Below are positions 25,445-34,301 of a stretch of DNA of 64,000 nucleotides, one piece after another. This DNA comes from Mycolicibacterium grossiae (GTDB lineage Bacteria; Actinomycetota; Actinomycetes; Mycobacteriales; Mycobacteriaceae): assembly GCF_008329645.1 (NCBI RefSeq), contig NZ_CP043474.1, positions 4,588,001 through 4,652,000 on the forward strand. The letters are read 5' to 3'. The stretch's first letter is position 1. Every line of letters starts with the position of its first letter. Under the pieces are notes generated by a model. The model saw nothing but the letters and a program-made list of their open reading frames with translations, was not told the origin of the DNA and ran no database searches. The position numbers and the translations under genes are program-made.

Positions 25445-26311
25445 TCAGGCCGCTCCCTGGCTCGCGCTCGGGGCGGGCGCGGCGTGGATCTCGCGGTCCA
25501 ATTCCTGGTCCACCTTCGCGTCGTCGGGAAACTGCGGCTCGCCGGCGACGACGTGCTGCAGCCACAGCTTGGCCTGCACGACGGGCCGGCGTAACCGGCG
25601 TTCCCGCTCGAGCGCCGTGTGCATCTTGCGCGGCCGCGACGTGTAGCGCCACCGCGCCCACGGCGCGTGCGGCCGGGACAGGCGCAGCGCCCCGACGAAC
25701 AGCAGCGGCGTGATGAACATGCCGATCAGGCCCGTCCACACCTTGCCCTTCAGCAGCACGATCACCGCCAGGCCGAGCGTCAGCACGGCGATCACCACGA
25801 CGCTGACCCGCGCCTCGACCGAGTGATCGTCGCGCCAGATGCCGACGTCGAAGAACGACAGCGGGTTGAAGCCGAGGACTAGCAGCCCCGCCACCGCGAC
25901 CGCGGCGAACACCGCGTCCACCGACGTGCGGCCGTCCTCGGCCCAGTAGACGTCCTGCAGGTGCAGGATCAGCGCGAACTCGTCGAGGACCAGCGCCGCC
26001 CCGATGCCGAACAGGATGGCCGCGGCGGTGAACTCGGCGACGCCGCCGTTCACCGCCAAGGTCACCATGGTGACTCCGGAGACCATCACCAGCACGATGC
26101 CGATGACGACGTGGTGCAGGTGAAGTCCGCCGCCGCCGACGGAGATGTTGCGGGGCTGCCACCACTTGCGCGGGGCGTCGCTGCCGGCGTGGCTGCGGAT
26201 GTAGCGCACGATGGTGCGCGTCACGAAGAACGTCAGGATGAAGGCCACCAGACAGCAGAGCAGCGGCAGACGATCGCGCGACACGAAATCCCACTGGATC
26301 GAGACGTGCAC
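25445..26311 (-). CDS. Conserved integral membrane protein (Rv2180c-type)
   Basis: A 288-residue protein with about seven predicted membrane helices in the first 200 residues. A conserved histidine cluster, GGGLHLHHVVIG, lies between the first two helices, and an acidic aromatic stretch (LQDVYWAEDGRTSVDAVF) follows the fourth. The C-terminal 80 residues are cytoplasmic and basic. Function is not known. The GTG at 26311 is preferred because TAAGTT lies 7 bases upstream and longer in-frame readings run through the divergent mannosyltransferase gene. It precedes the RNase AS gene without a gap. Confidence 0.85.
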   Translation of the reverse strand: MHVSIQWDFVSRDRLPLLCCLVAFILTFFVTRTIVRYIRSHAGSDAPRKWWQPRNISVGGGGLHLHHVVIGIVLVMVSGVTMVTLAVNGGVAEFTAAAILFGIGAALVLDEFALILHLQDVYWAEDGRTSVDAVFAAVAVAGLLVLGFNPLSFFDVGIWRDDHSVEARVSVVVIAVLTLGLAVIVLLKGKVWTGLIGMFITPLLFVGALRLSRPHAPWARWRYTSRPRKMHTALERERRLRRPVVQAKLWLQHVVAGEPQFPDDAKVDQELDREIHAAPAPSASQGAA

Positions 26312-26318
26312 GGTCGAG

Positions 26319-26324
26319 AACTTA
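26319..26324 (-). promoter_or_regulatory. -10 hexamer TAAGTT of the Rv2180c-type gene
   Basis: TAAGTT ends 7 bases before the GTG at 26311, consistent with a leaderless transcript and supporting that start. The divergent mannosyltransferase promoter (TACGCT at 26381-26386) lies 57 bp away. Confidence 0.55.
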
Positions 26325-26395
26325 CGCGCACCGGCGGGCGTCCCGCGGTGGTTGCTCCCCGACGCGCCGGGACCCACCGATACGCTGTCCGGGTC

Positions 26396-27736
26396 ATGAT
26401 GAAGCGGCGGACGCCCGGCGGGGCCAAGGGGTGGCCGAGGTGGTGGCCCGTCGCCGCGTGGCGGTCGTTCCAGCTGATCACCGTCGTCGCGGTGGTCTGG
26501 GCCGGCTGGCGGCTCCTGGGCCACACCCCGTACCGGATCGACATCGACGTGTACCGGATGGGCGGCCGCGCGTGGCTGGACGGCCACCCGCTCTACAGCG
26601 ACGGCACCATCTTCCACACCCTCGCGGGCCTCGACCTGCCGTTCACCTACCCGCCGTTGGCGGCCGTCGTGTTCGCGCCGTTCGCGTGGCTGCCGCTGCC
26701 CGTGGCGAGCGCGCTGATCACGTCCGTGACGTTGGTGCTGCTGGTCGTCTCGACGTGGATCGTGCTGACCCGGCTGCGGCTGTGGGACGGCCCCAGCGCC
26801 GTGGGCGCCCCGGCGTGGCAGCGGCGGGCCTGGCTCGCCGCGGCGATCGTCGCGCCGGCCGTGGTGCACCTCGAGCCGATCCGCGCCAACTTCGAGTTTG
26901 GCCAGATCAACGTCGTGCTGATGACGCTGGTGATCGCCGACCTGGTCCCGCGTCGCACCCCGTGGCCGCGCGGCCTGCTGCTCGGCATCGGCGTCGCGCT
27001 CAAGCTGACCCCCGCGGTGTTCGTCCTCTACCTGCTGCTGCGCCGCGACGTCCGCGCGATCGTCGTGACCGCCGCATCGACGATCGGCGCGACGCTCGTC
27101 GGGTTCGCCCTGGCCTGGCGTGACTCGTTCCAGTACTGGACGCACACGGTGCACGACACCGACCGGATCGGCACGGCCACGCTCAACACCAACCAGAACA
27201 TCGCCGGCACGCTCGCCCGCCTCGGCATCGGCGACGACCTGCGCTTCGGCCTGTGGGTCGCCGCGTGCTTCGCGGTGCTCGCGGTGACGGCGTGGGCCGC
27301 GCACCGCGTCCTGCGCGGCGACCGCGCCGCCGGCCTGCCGCCGTGCGACGAGGCCCCCGTGCTCGCGCTGATCTGCGTGGCCATGTTCGGCCTCGTGGTC
27401 TCACCGGTGTCCTGGTCGCACCACTGGGTGTGGGTACTGCCGACCCTGCTGGTCATCGTCGTGCTCGCCTACCGCTACCGCGACGCGGCCCTCGGCGTCG
27501 TCGGCGCCGTCGGGCTCGGCCTGATGGTCTGGACGCCGATCACGCTGATGGTGCCGCACGAGGAGACCGCCGCACCGCTGTGGCGTCAGCTGGCGGGCGG
27601 GTCCTACCCGTGGTGGGCGCTCGCGGTCATCGTCGTCGCGGGAGCCGTCGGCGCCCGTCTCGCGCGGCGCGCGGCAGCGGGCCCGGGGAGCGACCGCACC
27701 GCTGCGGGGACCTCGCCGGTCACCGCCTCCAACTGA
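26396..27736 (+). CDS. Alpha-(1->2)-mannosyltransferase (Rv2181/MptC-type, GT87)
   Basis: A 446-residue GT-C membrane enzyme of the PimE/MptC family with about ten helices. The catalytic loop after helix 1 contains IDIDVYRMGGRAWLDGHPLY, with the conserved Asp residues, followed by FTYPPLAAVVFAPF; GQINVVLMTLV near 175 and KLTPAVFVLYLL near 205 are family landmarks. The M. tuberculosis homologue adds alpha-1,2-mannose branches to lipomannan and caps of lipoarabinomannan. Two adjacent ATGs (26396, 26399) are possible starts; the first is chosen. TACGCT 9 bases upstream may be the -10. The last codons are repeated 8 bp after the stop. Confidence 0.9.
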   Translation: MMKRRTPGGAKGWPRWWPVAAWRSFQLITVVAVVWAGWRLLGHTPYRIDIDVYRMGGRAWLDGHPLYSDGTIFHTLAGLDLPFTYPPLAAVVFAPFAWLPLPVASALITSVTLVLLVVSTWIVLTRLRLWDGPSAVGAPAWQRRAWLAAAIVAPAVVHLEPIRANFEFGQINVVLMTLVIADLVPRRTPWPRGLLLGIGVALKLTPAVFVLYLLLRRDVRAIVVTAASTIGATLVGFALAWRDSFQYWTHTVHDTDRIGTATLNTNQNIAGTLARLGIGDDLRFGLWVAACFAVLAVTAWAAHRVLRGDRAAGLPPCDEAPVLALICVAMFGLVVSPVSWSHHWVWVLPTLLVIVVLAYRYRDAALGVVGAVGLGLMVWTPITLMVPHEETAAPLWRQLAGGSYPWWALAVIVVAGAVGARLARRAAAGPGSDRTAAGTSPVTASN

Positions 27737-27762
27737 AGCGGACGTCCAACTGATTCGGGCCG

Positions 27763-28482
27763 TCAGCCGGCCGCCGCGGCCGGGATGCGCCGGGCGGGCT
27801 GTCCGGACTCCTCGGCGTTCTTCACGTCGGCGGCGTACAGGTCGACGTACTCCTGGCCCGAGAGCTGCATCAGCTCGTAGACGATCTCGTCGATGACGGC
27901 GCGCTCGATGAAGCGGTTGCCCTCCAGGCCCTCAAAGCGGGAGAAGTCCATCGGCTTGCCGAAGCGCACCTCGACGCGGCCGAAGCGCCACATCTTGCTG
28001 CCCGGCGGGTTGACGACGTCGGTGCCGACCATGGCGACCGGGATCACCGGGACACCGGTCTTCAGCGCCAGCCGGGCCAGCCCGGTCTTGCCCTTGTACA
28101 GCCGGCCGTCGGGGCTGCGGGTGCCCTCGGGATACATGCCGAGCAGCTTGCCCTGGCTCAGGATGCGTTCGGCGGTGTGCAGCGCGGCCTGCGCGGAATC
28201 GGCGTCGGTGCGGTCGATCGGCACCTGCCCGGCCACTGTGTAGAACCAGCGCTGGAACCAGCCCTTGAGCCCGGTGCCGGTGAAGTACTCGCTCTTGGCC
28301 AGGAACGTGATGCGCCGCTTGACCACCAGCGGCAGGTAGAAGCTGTCGGCGACCGCCAGGTGGTTGCTGGCGAGGATCACCGCACCGTTGTCCGGAACGT
28401 GTTCGAGCCCTTGCACTTTGGGACGGCCGAGCAGCGACAGCAACGGTCCCATGAAGACGTACTTGAACAGCCAATACCACAT
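27763..28482 (-). CDS. 1-acylglycerol-3-phosphate acyltransferase (PlsC family)
   Basis: A 239-residue membrane-bound acyltransferase. The HX4D motif is ASNHLAVADSF near residue 37 and the substrate motif is YPEGTRSPDGRLYKG near 112, followed by GVPVIPVAMVGTD. Such enzymes acylate lysophosphatidate in phospholipid synthesis; the precise acceptor of the Rv2182c group is uncertain. The ATG at 28482 follows GGGAGG by 6 bases and gives the conserved start MWYWLFKYVFMGPLLSLLGR. It converges on the mannosyltransferase with a 26-bp gap. Confidence 0.92.
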   Translation of the reverse strand: MWYWLFKYVFMGPLLSLLGRPKVQGLEHVPDNGAVILASNHLAVADSFYLPLVVKRRITFLAKSEYFTGTGLKGWFQRWFYTVAGQVPIDRTDADSAQAALHTAERILSQGKLLGMYPEGTRSPDGRLYKGKTGLARLALKTGVPVIPVAMVGTDVVNPPGSKMWRFGRVEVRFGKPMDFSRFEGLEGNRFIERAVIDEIVYELMQLSGQEYVDLYAADVKNAEESGQPARRIPAAAAG

Positions 28483-28589
28483 AGGACCTCCCGCGGTGGG
28501 CGCCCGGACGGTGCCCTGCGACAACCTTACCCACGGGCCGAGAGCCCGACCACAGGACCGCGGTACGGGCGGCCCCCGTCACCGGAGGG

Positions 28590-28988
28590 CTACTCGTCGA
28601 TCGTGACGTCGATGCGCTGGTAGCGCCCGGGCGCCGGGCGGGGCCGGTCCTCCCCGGGAGGTGCGGGGGGCCCGGAGTCCGGCGTCGGCTCCGCAGTTGG
28701 CGCCGAAGGGGTTGCCTGCTGGCTGGATTGGTCGAGCTGGTCGATCGCGGCCCGCACCACGGCCAGCAACGACACGCTGTGCTCGGCCACCACCGTGAGC
28801 AGCGGGTGCGACTCACCGCCGATGAACGCCGCAAGCGCGCACACCGGGCACCACACCTGCTGGCACGGCCCGGCCGCGCCGCCGGTCGCGCGCGCCGCGG
28901 CGAGGCGCACCGCGGGGTCGAGCCGGTCGAGGATCGTCTGAGCCAGTGCCCGAAGCTCCGGGCCCAGGTCGGAGTGCACGCCACTCAC
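28590..28988 (-). CDS. Conserved small protein with CPVC motif (Rv2183c-type)
   Basis: A 132-residue protein of unknown function. The first half carries a cysteine cluster, CQQVWCPVCALAAFIGGESHPLL (C-x4-C-x2-C with a following His), which could bind metal; the C-terminal 40 residues are proline-rich and acidic and end YQRIDVTIDE. The GTG at 28988 overlaps the stop of the upstream ATPase gene by 4 bp (GTGA), so the two proteins are probably made together. The link to an ArsA-like ATPase is preserved in M. tuberculosis. Confidence 0.85.
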   Translation of the reverse strand: MSGVHSDLGPELRALAQTILDRLDPAVRLAAARATGGAAGPCQQVWCPVCALAAFIGGESHPLLTVVAEHSVSLLAVVRAAIDQLDQSSQQATPSAPTAEPTPDSGPPAPPGEDRPRPAPGRYQRIDVTIDE

Positions 28989-30244
28989 GTCGGCCACACC
29001 TCCGGATCGGGTCGGAACCGCACGGTCAGCTCGGTGCCACGCAGCTGTGCGCCGGTGACGGTGCACCGCCGCAGGACGGACGCCAGCCGGACGCGGCGCC
29101 GCATCCCGCCCGCACCGATGATCAGATCGTCGTCGACCCGGCCCAGCGTCAGCGCCGCCGGATCGACCTGCGGCAACTCTAGCCGGAGCCGGTAGACGGC
29201 CTCCAGGCCGGTTCCGGACTCGCGGTCCACGACCGGGGCCAGCGGCGCCGGTGGCGGTGCGCCGTCGCGCCGGCGGGCGGCGTCGAGCAGCTCGCCGAGC
29301 GCCTTCGGCCCGATCGGTTCGCCGGCCACGTGCGGCACCAGCACCTGTTTCACGTCGCCGATCGTGGCGTCGAGGTGCGCGAGCACCGACCGCTGCTCGG
29401 CGATGCGCTCGGTGTACCAGTCGAAGGCGGGATGGTCGGGCAGGTTGGCGTACTCGTACGAATCGTCCTCGATGAGAACCTGATTGACGAGCAGCTCGTC
29501 GACCGTCACGCCCATCAGCGCGAGCGCGCCGAGCGTGCGGGCGGCCTCGGCGGCGACGACGCGCTCGGGCGTCAGCACCAGCCGGGCGGTCACCCGGTCG
29601 CCGTCGGCCAGCAGGGCGCTCAGCCGTTCGGTGCCCGCGCTGATCCGCTCGAGCAATTCGACGATCCCCGCCGAGCGGGCGTCGCCGGCGGCCAGCGAGA
29701 GCCGGCGATGCCGCGGCCACGCACGCTCGAGGTAGAGCGCGAAGGTGGCGGGCAGGGTGAGCATGCGCATCGCGTCGGCGGTCGAGGCGCAGTCCACCAC
29801 CACGTGGTCCCAGGCGCCCGAGTCGGCCAGCTCCCCCACCTCGTGCAGGCCCAGCACCTCCTGGATGCCGGGCAGCGCCGAGAGTTCCTCCGGCGCAACG
29901 TCTCCGAGATCGGATTCGACGAAGCGCGCGGACAGCACGCCGGCGACGTCGCGCCACCGCTCCTCGAGCAGCGCCAAGGTGTCCAGGGCGAGCGCGTCGA
30001 GGAATCCCCCGGCGTCCGGGCTGCCGGTGTCGAGGTCGGCGAGGATCCGGGTGGGCTCGCGCCGGCCGGTCGGCGTCACCTCGACGCCGAGCACGTCTCC
30101 GGTCGAGTGCGCCTGGTCGGTCGAGACGATCAGCACCCGCGCGCCGTTGCGGGCGTCGCGGACGGCGCTGGCCGTGGCCAGCGTCGACTTGCCCACCCCG
30201 CCCTTGCCGACGAAGAGGCTGACCCTGGTGCCTACGTCACTCAG
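28985..30244 (-). CDS. ArsA/Get3-like P-loop ATPase (Rv2184c-type), start unclear
   Basis: About 419 residues of an ArsA/GET3-type deviant Walker ATPase. The P-loop SLFVGKGGVGKSTLA with the signature lysine begins the domain, followed by VLIVSTDQAHSTGDVLG and VVVDCASTADAMRML; the C-terminal part is an HSP20-like TRC40 tail (EAVYRLRLELPQVDPAALTLGRVDDDL). The reading frame between a TGA at 30262 and the P-loop has no ATG, GTG or TTG, so the start given is a CTG at 30244. The natural-looking GTG at 30240, overlapping the previous stop, is out of frame by one base, so a frameshift or sequence error near 30235 is possible. Its job in mycobacteria is unknown. Confidence 0.75.
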   Translation of the reverse strand: MSDVGTRVSLFVGKGGVGKSTLATASAVRDARNGARVLIVSTDQAHSTGDVLGVEVTPTGRREPTRILADLDTGSPDAGGFLDALALDTLALLEERWRDVAGVLSARFVESDLGDVAPEELSALPGIQEVLGLHEVGELADSGAWDHVVVDCASTADAMRMLTLPATFALYLERAWPRHRRLSLAAGDARSAGIVELLERISAGTERLSALLADGDRVTARLVLTPERVVAAEAARTLGALALMGVTVDELLVNQVLIEDDSYEYANLPDHPAFDWYTERIAEQRSVLAHLDATIGDVKQVLVPHVAGEPIGPKALGELLDAARRRDGAPPPAPLAPVVDRESGTGLEAVYRLRLELPQVDPAALTLGRVDDDLIIGAGGMRRRVRLASVLRRCTVTGAQLRGTELTVRFRPDPEVWPT

Positions 30245-30674
30245 CCTCGACTCGCTTCTTCAGGTCCTTCAGCGCGGTGTCGGTCAACCGGCGCTCCGCC
30301 TTGCGCTTGAGCAGGCCGATCATCGGGATCACCAGGTCCACGGAGAGTTCGTAGGTGACGTCGGTGCCCGACCCCTTCGGCGTCAGGCGGTAGGCGCCGT
30401 CGAGTGCCTTGAGCAGCGAACTCGAGACCAGCGACCAGGTGACCGACATCCGGTCCGCCGGCCAGGAGTACTCCAGCACCATCGCGTCCTTGAGCACGGC
30501 CGCGTCGAGTACCAGCCGCGCGGTGCGCGGGTACCCGTCGTCGTCGACCTCGAGGACCTCGGTCTCCTTGTACTCGGCCACCCAGTCCGGGTAGGAACCG
30601 ATGTCGGCGATCACGTCCATCACGGTGCCGGGCGCAGCGTCGATGTGGATCGTCTGCGCAGTCTTGTCCGCCAC
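30237..30674 (-). CDS. SRPBCC-fold protein (polyketide cyclase/START-like, Rv2185c-type)
   Basis: A 145-residue single-domain protein of the SRPBCC (Bet v1-like) superfamily: TIHIDAAPGTVMDVIADIGSYPDWVAEYKETEV is the usual first strand-helix region and the C-terminal helix closes the lipid-binding cavity. The ligand is unknown. The GTG at 30674 has GGGAA upstream (AGGGAAGGGAACAC), giving a leadered start. Its end overlaps the ATPase frame by 8 bp. Another SRPBCC gene lies 130 bp upstream, so this is a local pair. Confidence 0.88.
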   Translation of the reverse strand: MADKTAQTIHIDAAPGTVMDVIADIGSYPDWVAEYKETEVLEVDDDGYPRTARLVLDAAVLKDAMVLEYSWPADRMSVTWSLVSSSLLKALDGAYRLTPKGSGTDVTYELSVDLVIPMIGLLKRKAERRLTDTALKDLKKRVEAE

Positions 30675-30804
30675 GTGTTCCCTTCCCTGGCTGCTCGACC
30701 GCCGTGGTCACCGGGCGTGGGCGCCAGCGTCCACGAGCTACCCGGTGCCTCCCGGAGAAACATACCCGCATCGACCGGGGCCGCTGGTCAGCCGGTCGGG
30801 GCCC

Positions 30805-31194
30805 TCAGGCCAGGCGGGACACCCCGACGGGGCGGGCCGCCTCGAGGCGCCGCTTGCACTCGAAGGACATCTCCTTGCCCGCGACCCGGCGCCGGTGGTT
30901 GAGCGCGGGCAGGTCCATCTTGGCGAGCTGCCAGGCGGCGACTCCGGCCGGTTCGGCGTGCAGGAAGTAGTGCAGGACGACGCCGTCCATCACCGGCTCG
31001 AGCCACACCTCCATGGTTCCGGTCAGCGCGCCGGTGACCGTCCACCGTTGCCCGGCCGGGCCGCGGTCCTCGACGACGGTCAGCCGCAGATCCGGCCACC
31101 AGCGCCGCCAGTTGGCGGGATCGGCGACCATCGCGCCGACGTCCGCGGGGTCGGCGCACACGAATGTCTCGTCCGCGATCTGGAAGCTGTTCAT
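30805..31194 (-). CDS. SRPBCC-fold protein (Rv2186c-type)
   Basis: A 129-residue SRPBCC-family protein, FQIADETFVCADPADVGAMVADPANWRRWWPDL at its start, then alternating strands and a long basic C-terminal helix (LAKMDLPALNHRRRVAGKEMSFECKRRLEAAR). It resembles the adjacent Rv2185c-type protein only at fold level. Ligand and role are unknown. ATG at 31194; fadD15 starts divergently 109 bp away. No strong ribosome site or leaderless -10 was recognised. Confidence 0.83.
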   Translation of the reverse strand: MNSFQIADETFVCADPADVGAMVADPANWRRWWPDLRLTVVEDRGPAGQRWTVTGALTGTMEVWLEPVMDGVVLHYFLHAEPAGVAAWQLAKMDLPALNHRRRVAGKEMSFECKRRLEAARPVGVSRLA

Positions 31195-31261
31195 CGCGTC
31201 TCAGCTTCACACACCGGCCCGTCCCGGGGGCAGCCGGACCGGCGACCTGCGGCGCGGCGAC

Positions 31262-31267
31262 TAGGCT
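31262..31267 (+). promoter_or_regulatory. Possible fadD15 -10 element (TAGGCT)
   Basis: TAGGCT lies 36 bases before the GTG of fadD15; a transcript from it would have a leader of about 30 nt containing the GAAAGG ribosome site. Confidence 0.45.
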
Positions 31268-31303
31268 GACGCTCGGTCGCCGTCCGACTCGAAAGGCCCC
31301 ACC

Positions 31304-33103
31304 GTGCGCGAGTTCACCGTTCCCGCCTCCTTCACCGTCGAGGAGTACGACAACGTCGTCGGCGTCGTCTTCGACCACGAGCGCGACGATCCGCACCACG
31401 TGATCGCGCAGCGCCAGGTCGACGGGGCGTGGACCGACGTGACGTGCGCCGAGGTGGCCGCTCAGGTGCGGGCCACCGCCCTCGGCCTGATCGCCCAGGG
31501 CGTCGGGGCCGGCGACCGGGTCGCCATCCTGTCCGCCACGCGCTACGAGTGGCCGATCATCGACTTCGCGATCCTGTCGGTCGGCGCGGTGACCGTGCCG
31601 ATCTACGAGACCTCCTCGGCCGAGCAGATCCGCTTCGTGCTGTCCGACTCGGGCGCCGTCGCGGCGTTCGCCGAGACCGACGCGCACGCCGGCACCATCG
31701 CGCAGCTGCGCGACGAGCTGCCGGAGCTGCGGGAGGTGTACTGCATCGACGGCGCCGACGGCACGGCACTGGACCGGCTGGCCGCGGCCGGCGCGGGCAC
31801 CGACGCGGCGGCGCTGACCGAGCGCCTCGCGGGCATCCGGTCGGCCGACCCCGCGACGTTGATCTACACCTCCGGCACCACCGGCCGCCCCAAGGGCTGC
31901 CAGCTCACCCACTCGAACCTGCTGCACGAGATCCGCGGCGCCAAGGCGTGCTTCCCCACCCAGCTGGCCAAGGGCGAGAAGCTGCTGGTGTTCCTGCCGC
32001 TCGCGCACGTGCTGGCGCGCGCGATCACCGTTGCGGCCTTCACCAACCGGGTGACGCTCGGTTTCACCAACGACATCAAGAACCTGGTGCCCACGCTGGC
32101 CGTCTTCACCCCGACGCTGGTGGTGTCGGTGCCGCGCGTGTTCGAGAAGGTCTACAACACCGCCGAGCAGAACGCCCGCAACGACGGCAAGGGTGCGATC
32201 TTCGGCGTGGCGGCCAACACGGCCATCGAATACTCTCAGGCGCTCGACGCGGGTGGCCCGGGCCTGCTGCTCAAGCTGAAGCACGCGGTGTTCGACAAGC
32301 TGGTCTACGGCAAGCTGCGCGCTGCGCTGGGCGGCAGCTGCCGCTCGGCCATCTCGGGCGGCGCGCCGCTCGGCGCGCGACTCGGCCACTTCTACCGCGG
32401 CGTCGGGCTGTCCATCTACGAGGGCTACGGCCTGACCGAGACCAGTGCGGCGATCACGGTGAACCGCGTGGACGACCTGAAGGTCGGTTCGGTCGGAAAG
32501 CTGGTGCCCGGCAACAGCATGCGCATCGACGACGACGGCGAGCTGCTCGTCAAGGGCGGCGTGGTGTTCAGCGGCTACTGGCACAACGACGAGGAGACGG
32601 CCGCCGTCTTCACCGACGGGTGGTTCCACACCGGTGATCTCGGCGCCATCGACGACGACGGCTTCCTCACCATCGTCGGCCGCAAGAAGGAGATCATCGT
32701 GACGGCGGGCGGCAAGAACGTCGCACCGGCACTGCTCGAGGACCGCCTGCGCGCCCACCCGCTGATCAGCCAGGCCATGTGCGTCGGCGACCAGCAGCCG
32801 TTCATCGCGGCGCTCATCACCATCGACCCGGAGGCCTTCCCGGCGTGGAAGGCGCGCAACGGCAAGGACGCCGGCGCCTCGGTGGGCGACCTCGCCGACG
32901 ACCCCGACCTGACGGCCGAGGTGGACCTCGCGGTCAAGGAGGCCAATCAGGCGGTGTCCAAGGCCGAGGCGATCCGCAAGTTCCGCATCCTGGGAGTCGA
33001 CTTCACCGAGGACACCGGGGAACTCACCCCGACGCTCAAGGTCAAGCGCAAGGTGGTCGCCGAGAAGTTCGCCGGCGACATCGACGCGTTGTACGCGAAG
33101 TAG
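31304..33103 (+). CDS. fadD15: Long-chain fatty acid--CoA ligase FadD15
   Basis: A 599-residue ANL-superfamily enzyme that activates long fatty acids to acyl-CoA via acyl-AMP. The P-loop is IYTSGTTGRPKGC near residue 188; further motifs are GYGLTETSAAIT near 375, WFHTGDLGAIDDDGFLTIVGRKKEII near 440 and the C-terminal Lys region KVKRKVVAEKF. The GTG at 31304 has GAAAGG 10 bases upstream. Length is standard. The gene ends 9 bp from the convergent pimB' and likely ends its own unit. Confidence 0.94.
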   Translation: MREFTVPASFTVEEYDNVVGVVFDHERDDPHHVIAQRQVDGAWTDVTCAEVAAQVRATALGLIAQGVGAGDRVAILSATRYEWPIIDFAILSVGAVTVPIYETSSAEQIRFVLSDSGAVAAFAETDAHAGTIAQLRDELPELREVYCIDGADGTALDRLAAAGAGTDAAALTERLAGIRSADPATLIYTSGTTGRPKGCQLTHSNLLHEIRGAKACFPTQLAKGEKLLVFLPLAHVLARAITVAAFTNRVTLGFTNDIKNLVPTLAVFTPTLVVSVPRVFEKVYNTAEQNARNDGKGAIFGVAANTAIEYSQALDAGGPGLLLKLKHAVFDKLVYGKLRAALGGSCRSAISGGAPLGARLGHFYRGVGLSIYEGYGLTETSAAITVNRVDDLKVGSVGKLVPGNSMRIDDDGELLVKGGVVFSGYWHNDEETAAVFTDGWFHTGDLGAIDDDGFLTIVGRKKEIIVTAGGKNVAPALLEDRLRAHPLISQAMCVGDQQPFIAALITIDPEAFPAWKARNGKDAGASVGDLADDPDLTAEVDLAVKEANQAVSKAEAIRKFRILGVDFTEDTGELTPTLKVKRKVVAEKFAGDIDALYAK

Positions 33104-33112
33104 GGTGCGCCG

Positions 33113-34255
33113 CTAGTCGGTGAGCAATTCGGAGAGCCGGCGCGCCCTCGCGCTCCACTGCCAGTGGTCGATGGCCCAGCGGCGTCCCGCGGTGCCCAGC
33201 TCGGCGGCGCGGTTGGGGTCGGCCAGCAGGTCACCCACGGCAGCGGCCACCGCGCCGACGTCGCCACCGTCGACCACCAGGCCGGTCTCGCCGTCGCGCA
33301 CCGTCTCCGGCGCCCCGCCGGAGCGGCCCGCCACCACCGGCACGCCGGACGCCGACGCCTCGAGGTAGACGATGCCCAGGCCCTCCACGTCCAGGCCCGC
33401 TCCGCGGGTGCGGCACGGCATTGCGAAGACGTCGGCCATCGCGTGGTGGGCGGGGAGTTCCTCGGCGGGCACCCCGTCGGTGAACACCACGTGGTCGGTG
33501 ACGCCGAACTCGGCGGCGAGGTCGTGCAGCGTCGCGCGGTACGGGCCGCCGCCCACGATCACCAGCGCCGCGTCGGCGACGCGGTCGCGGATGGCGGGCA
33601 GGGCGCGGATCAGCACGTCCTGGCCCTTGCGTGGCACCAGCCGGGACACGCACACCACGACGGGCCGCGTGCCCAGCCCGTAGCGGGCCCGCATCTCGGC
33701 GCGCGCCACCGAGTCGGGCGCGAAGCGGTCGGTGTCGACACCCGACGGCAGATGCTCCAGGGCGGCGCGCGGTCCGAATGCCGAGGCGAAGCGGGACCGG
33801 GTGTAGTGGCTGACGAAGGTCACGACGTCGGCGTCGTCGCCGATGCGGCGCAGGGCGCTGCGCGCGACCGGCAGCATGGACCAGCCCACCTCGTGTCCGT
33901 GCGTGGACGCGAGGATGCGGCGGGCGCCGGCACGGCGGGCCAGCGGCGACAGCAGCGCGAGCGGTGCGGCCGCGCCGAACCAGACGGTGTCGACGTCGTG
34001 GCGGGCGACCAGCTCGCGCATGCGCCGCGCCACCGTCGGCTCGGGCAGCATCAGCGTGGTCGGGTGGCGGATCACCTCGTAGCCGGACGCCGCTGCCACG
34101 CGGTCGTGGTCCTCGGCGCCCTTCCACGACGGCGCGTACACCGTCAGGGCGACGTCGCCGGACGCGACCAGGTGGTCGACGAGGTTCTCCAGGTAGGACT
34201 GGATGCCGCCACGGCGCGGCGGGAAGTCGTTGGTCACCAGCAGCACCCGGGACAT
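33113..34255 (-). CDS. pimB: GDP-mannose-dependent phosphatidylinositol-monomannoside mannosyltransferase PimB'
   Basis: A 380-residue GT4 enzyme (GT-B fold) that adds the second mannose to PIM1 on the cytoplasmic membrane face. The N-terminal VLLVTNDFPPRRGGIQSYLENL, HGHEVGWSM near 125, LVPRKGQDVLIRALP near 205, VIVGGGPYR and the catalytic EGLGIVYLEASASGVPVVAG near 300 (EX7E motif) match mycobacterial PimB' (Rv2188c). The ATG at 34255 is chosen over a GTG nine bases upstream because TACCGT sits exactly 7 bases before it. Confidence 0.95.
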   Translation of the reverse strand: MSRVLLVTNDFPPRRGGIQSYLENLVDHLVASGDVALTVYAPSWKGAEDHDRVAAASGYEVIRHPTTLMLPEPTVARRMRELVARHDVDTVWFGAAAPLALLSPLARRAGARRILASTHGHEVGWSMLPVARSALRRIGDDADVVTFVSHYTRSRFASAFGPRAALEHLPSGVDTDRFAPDSVARAEMRARYGLGTRPVVVCVSRLVPRKGQDVLIRALPAIRDRVADAALVIVGGGPYRATLHDLAAEFGVTDHVVFTDGVPAEELPAHHAMADVFAMPCRTRGAGLDVEGLGIVYLEASASGVPVVAGRSGGAPETVRDGETGLVVDGGDVGAVAAAVGDLLADPNRAAELGTAGRRWAIDHWQWSARARRLSELLTD

Positions 34256-34262
34256 CGACGTC

Positions 34263-34268
34263 ACGGTA
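34263..34268 (-). promoter_or_regulatory. pimB' -10 (TACCGT), leaderless start
   Basis: TACCGT ends 7 bases before the ATG at 34255. A transcript beginning there would carry no leader and would exclude the upstream GTG at 34264. Confidence 0.6.
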
Positions 34269-34301
34269 GTCGAGTCGGATCGGTGCAGTCAGGTCAGCAG
34301 G

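Noticed and set aside
25961..26395. Longer N-terminus for the mannosyltransferase
   Set aside because: The extra 145 codons overlap the Rv2180c-type gene antisense and have shadow-like composition; the family start lies at the adjacent ATGs.
26312..27304. 330-residue N-terminal extension of the Rv2180c-type membrane protein
   Set aside because: It runs antisense through the mannosyltransferase gene, and a good leaderless start exists at 26311.
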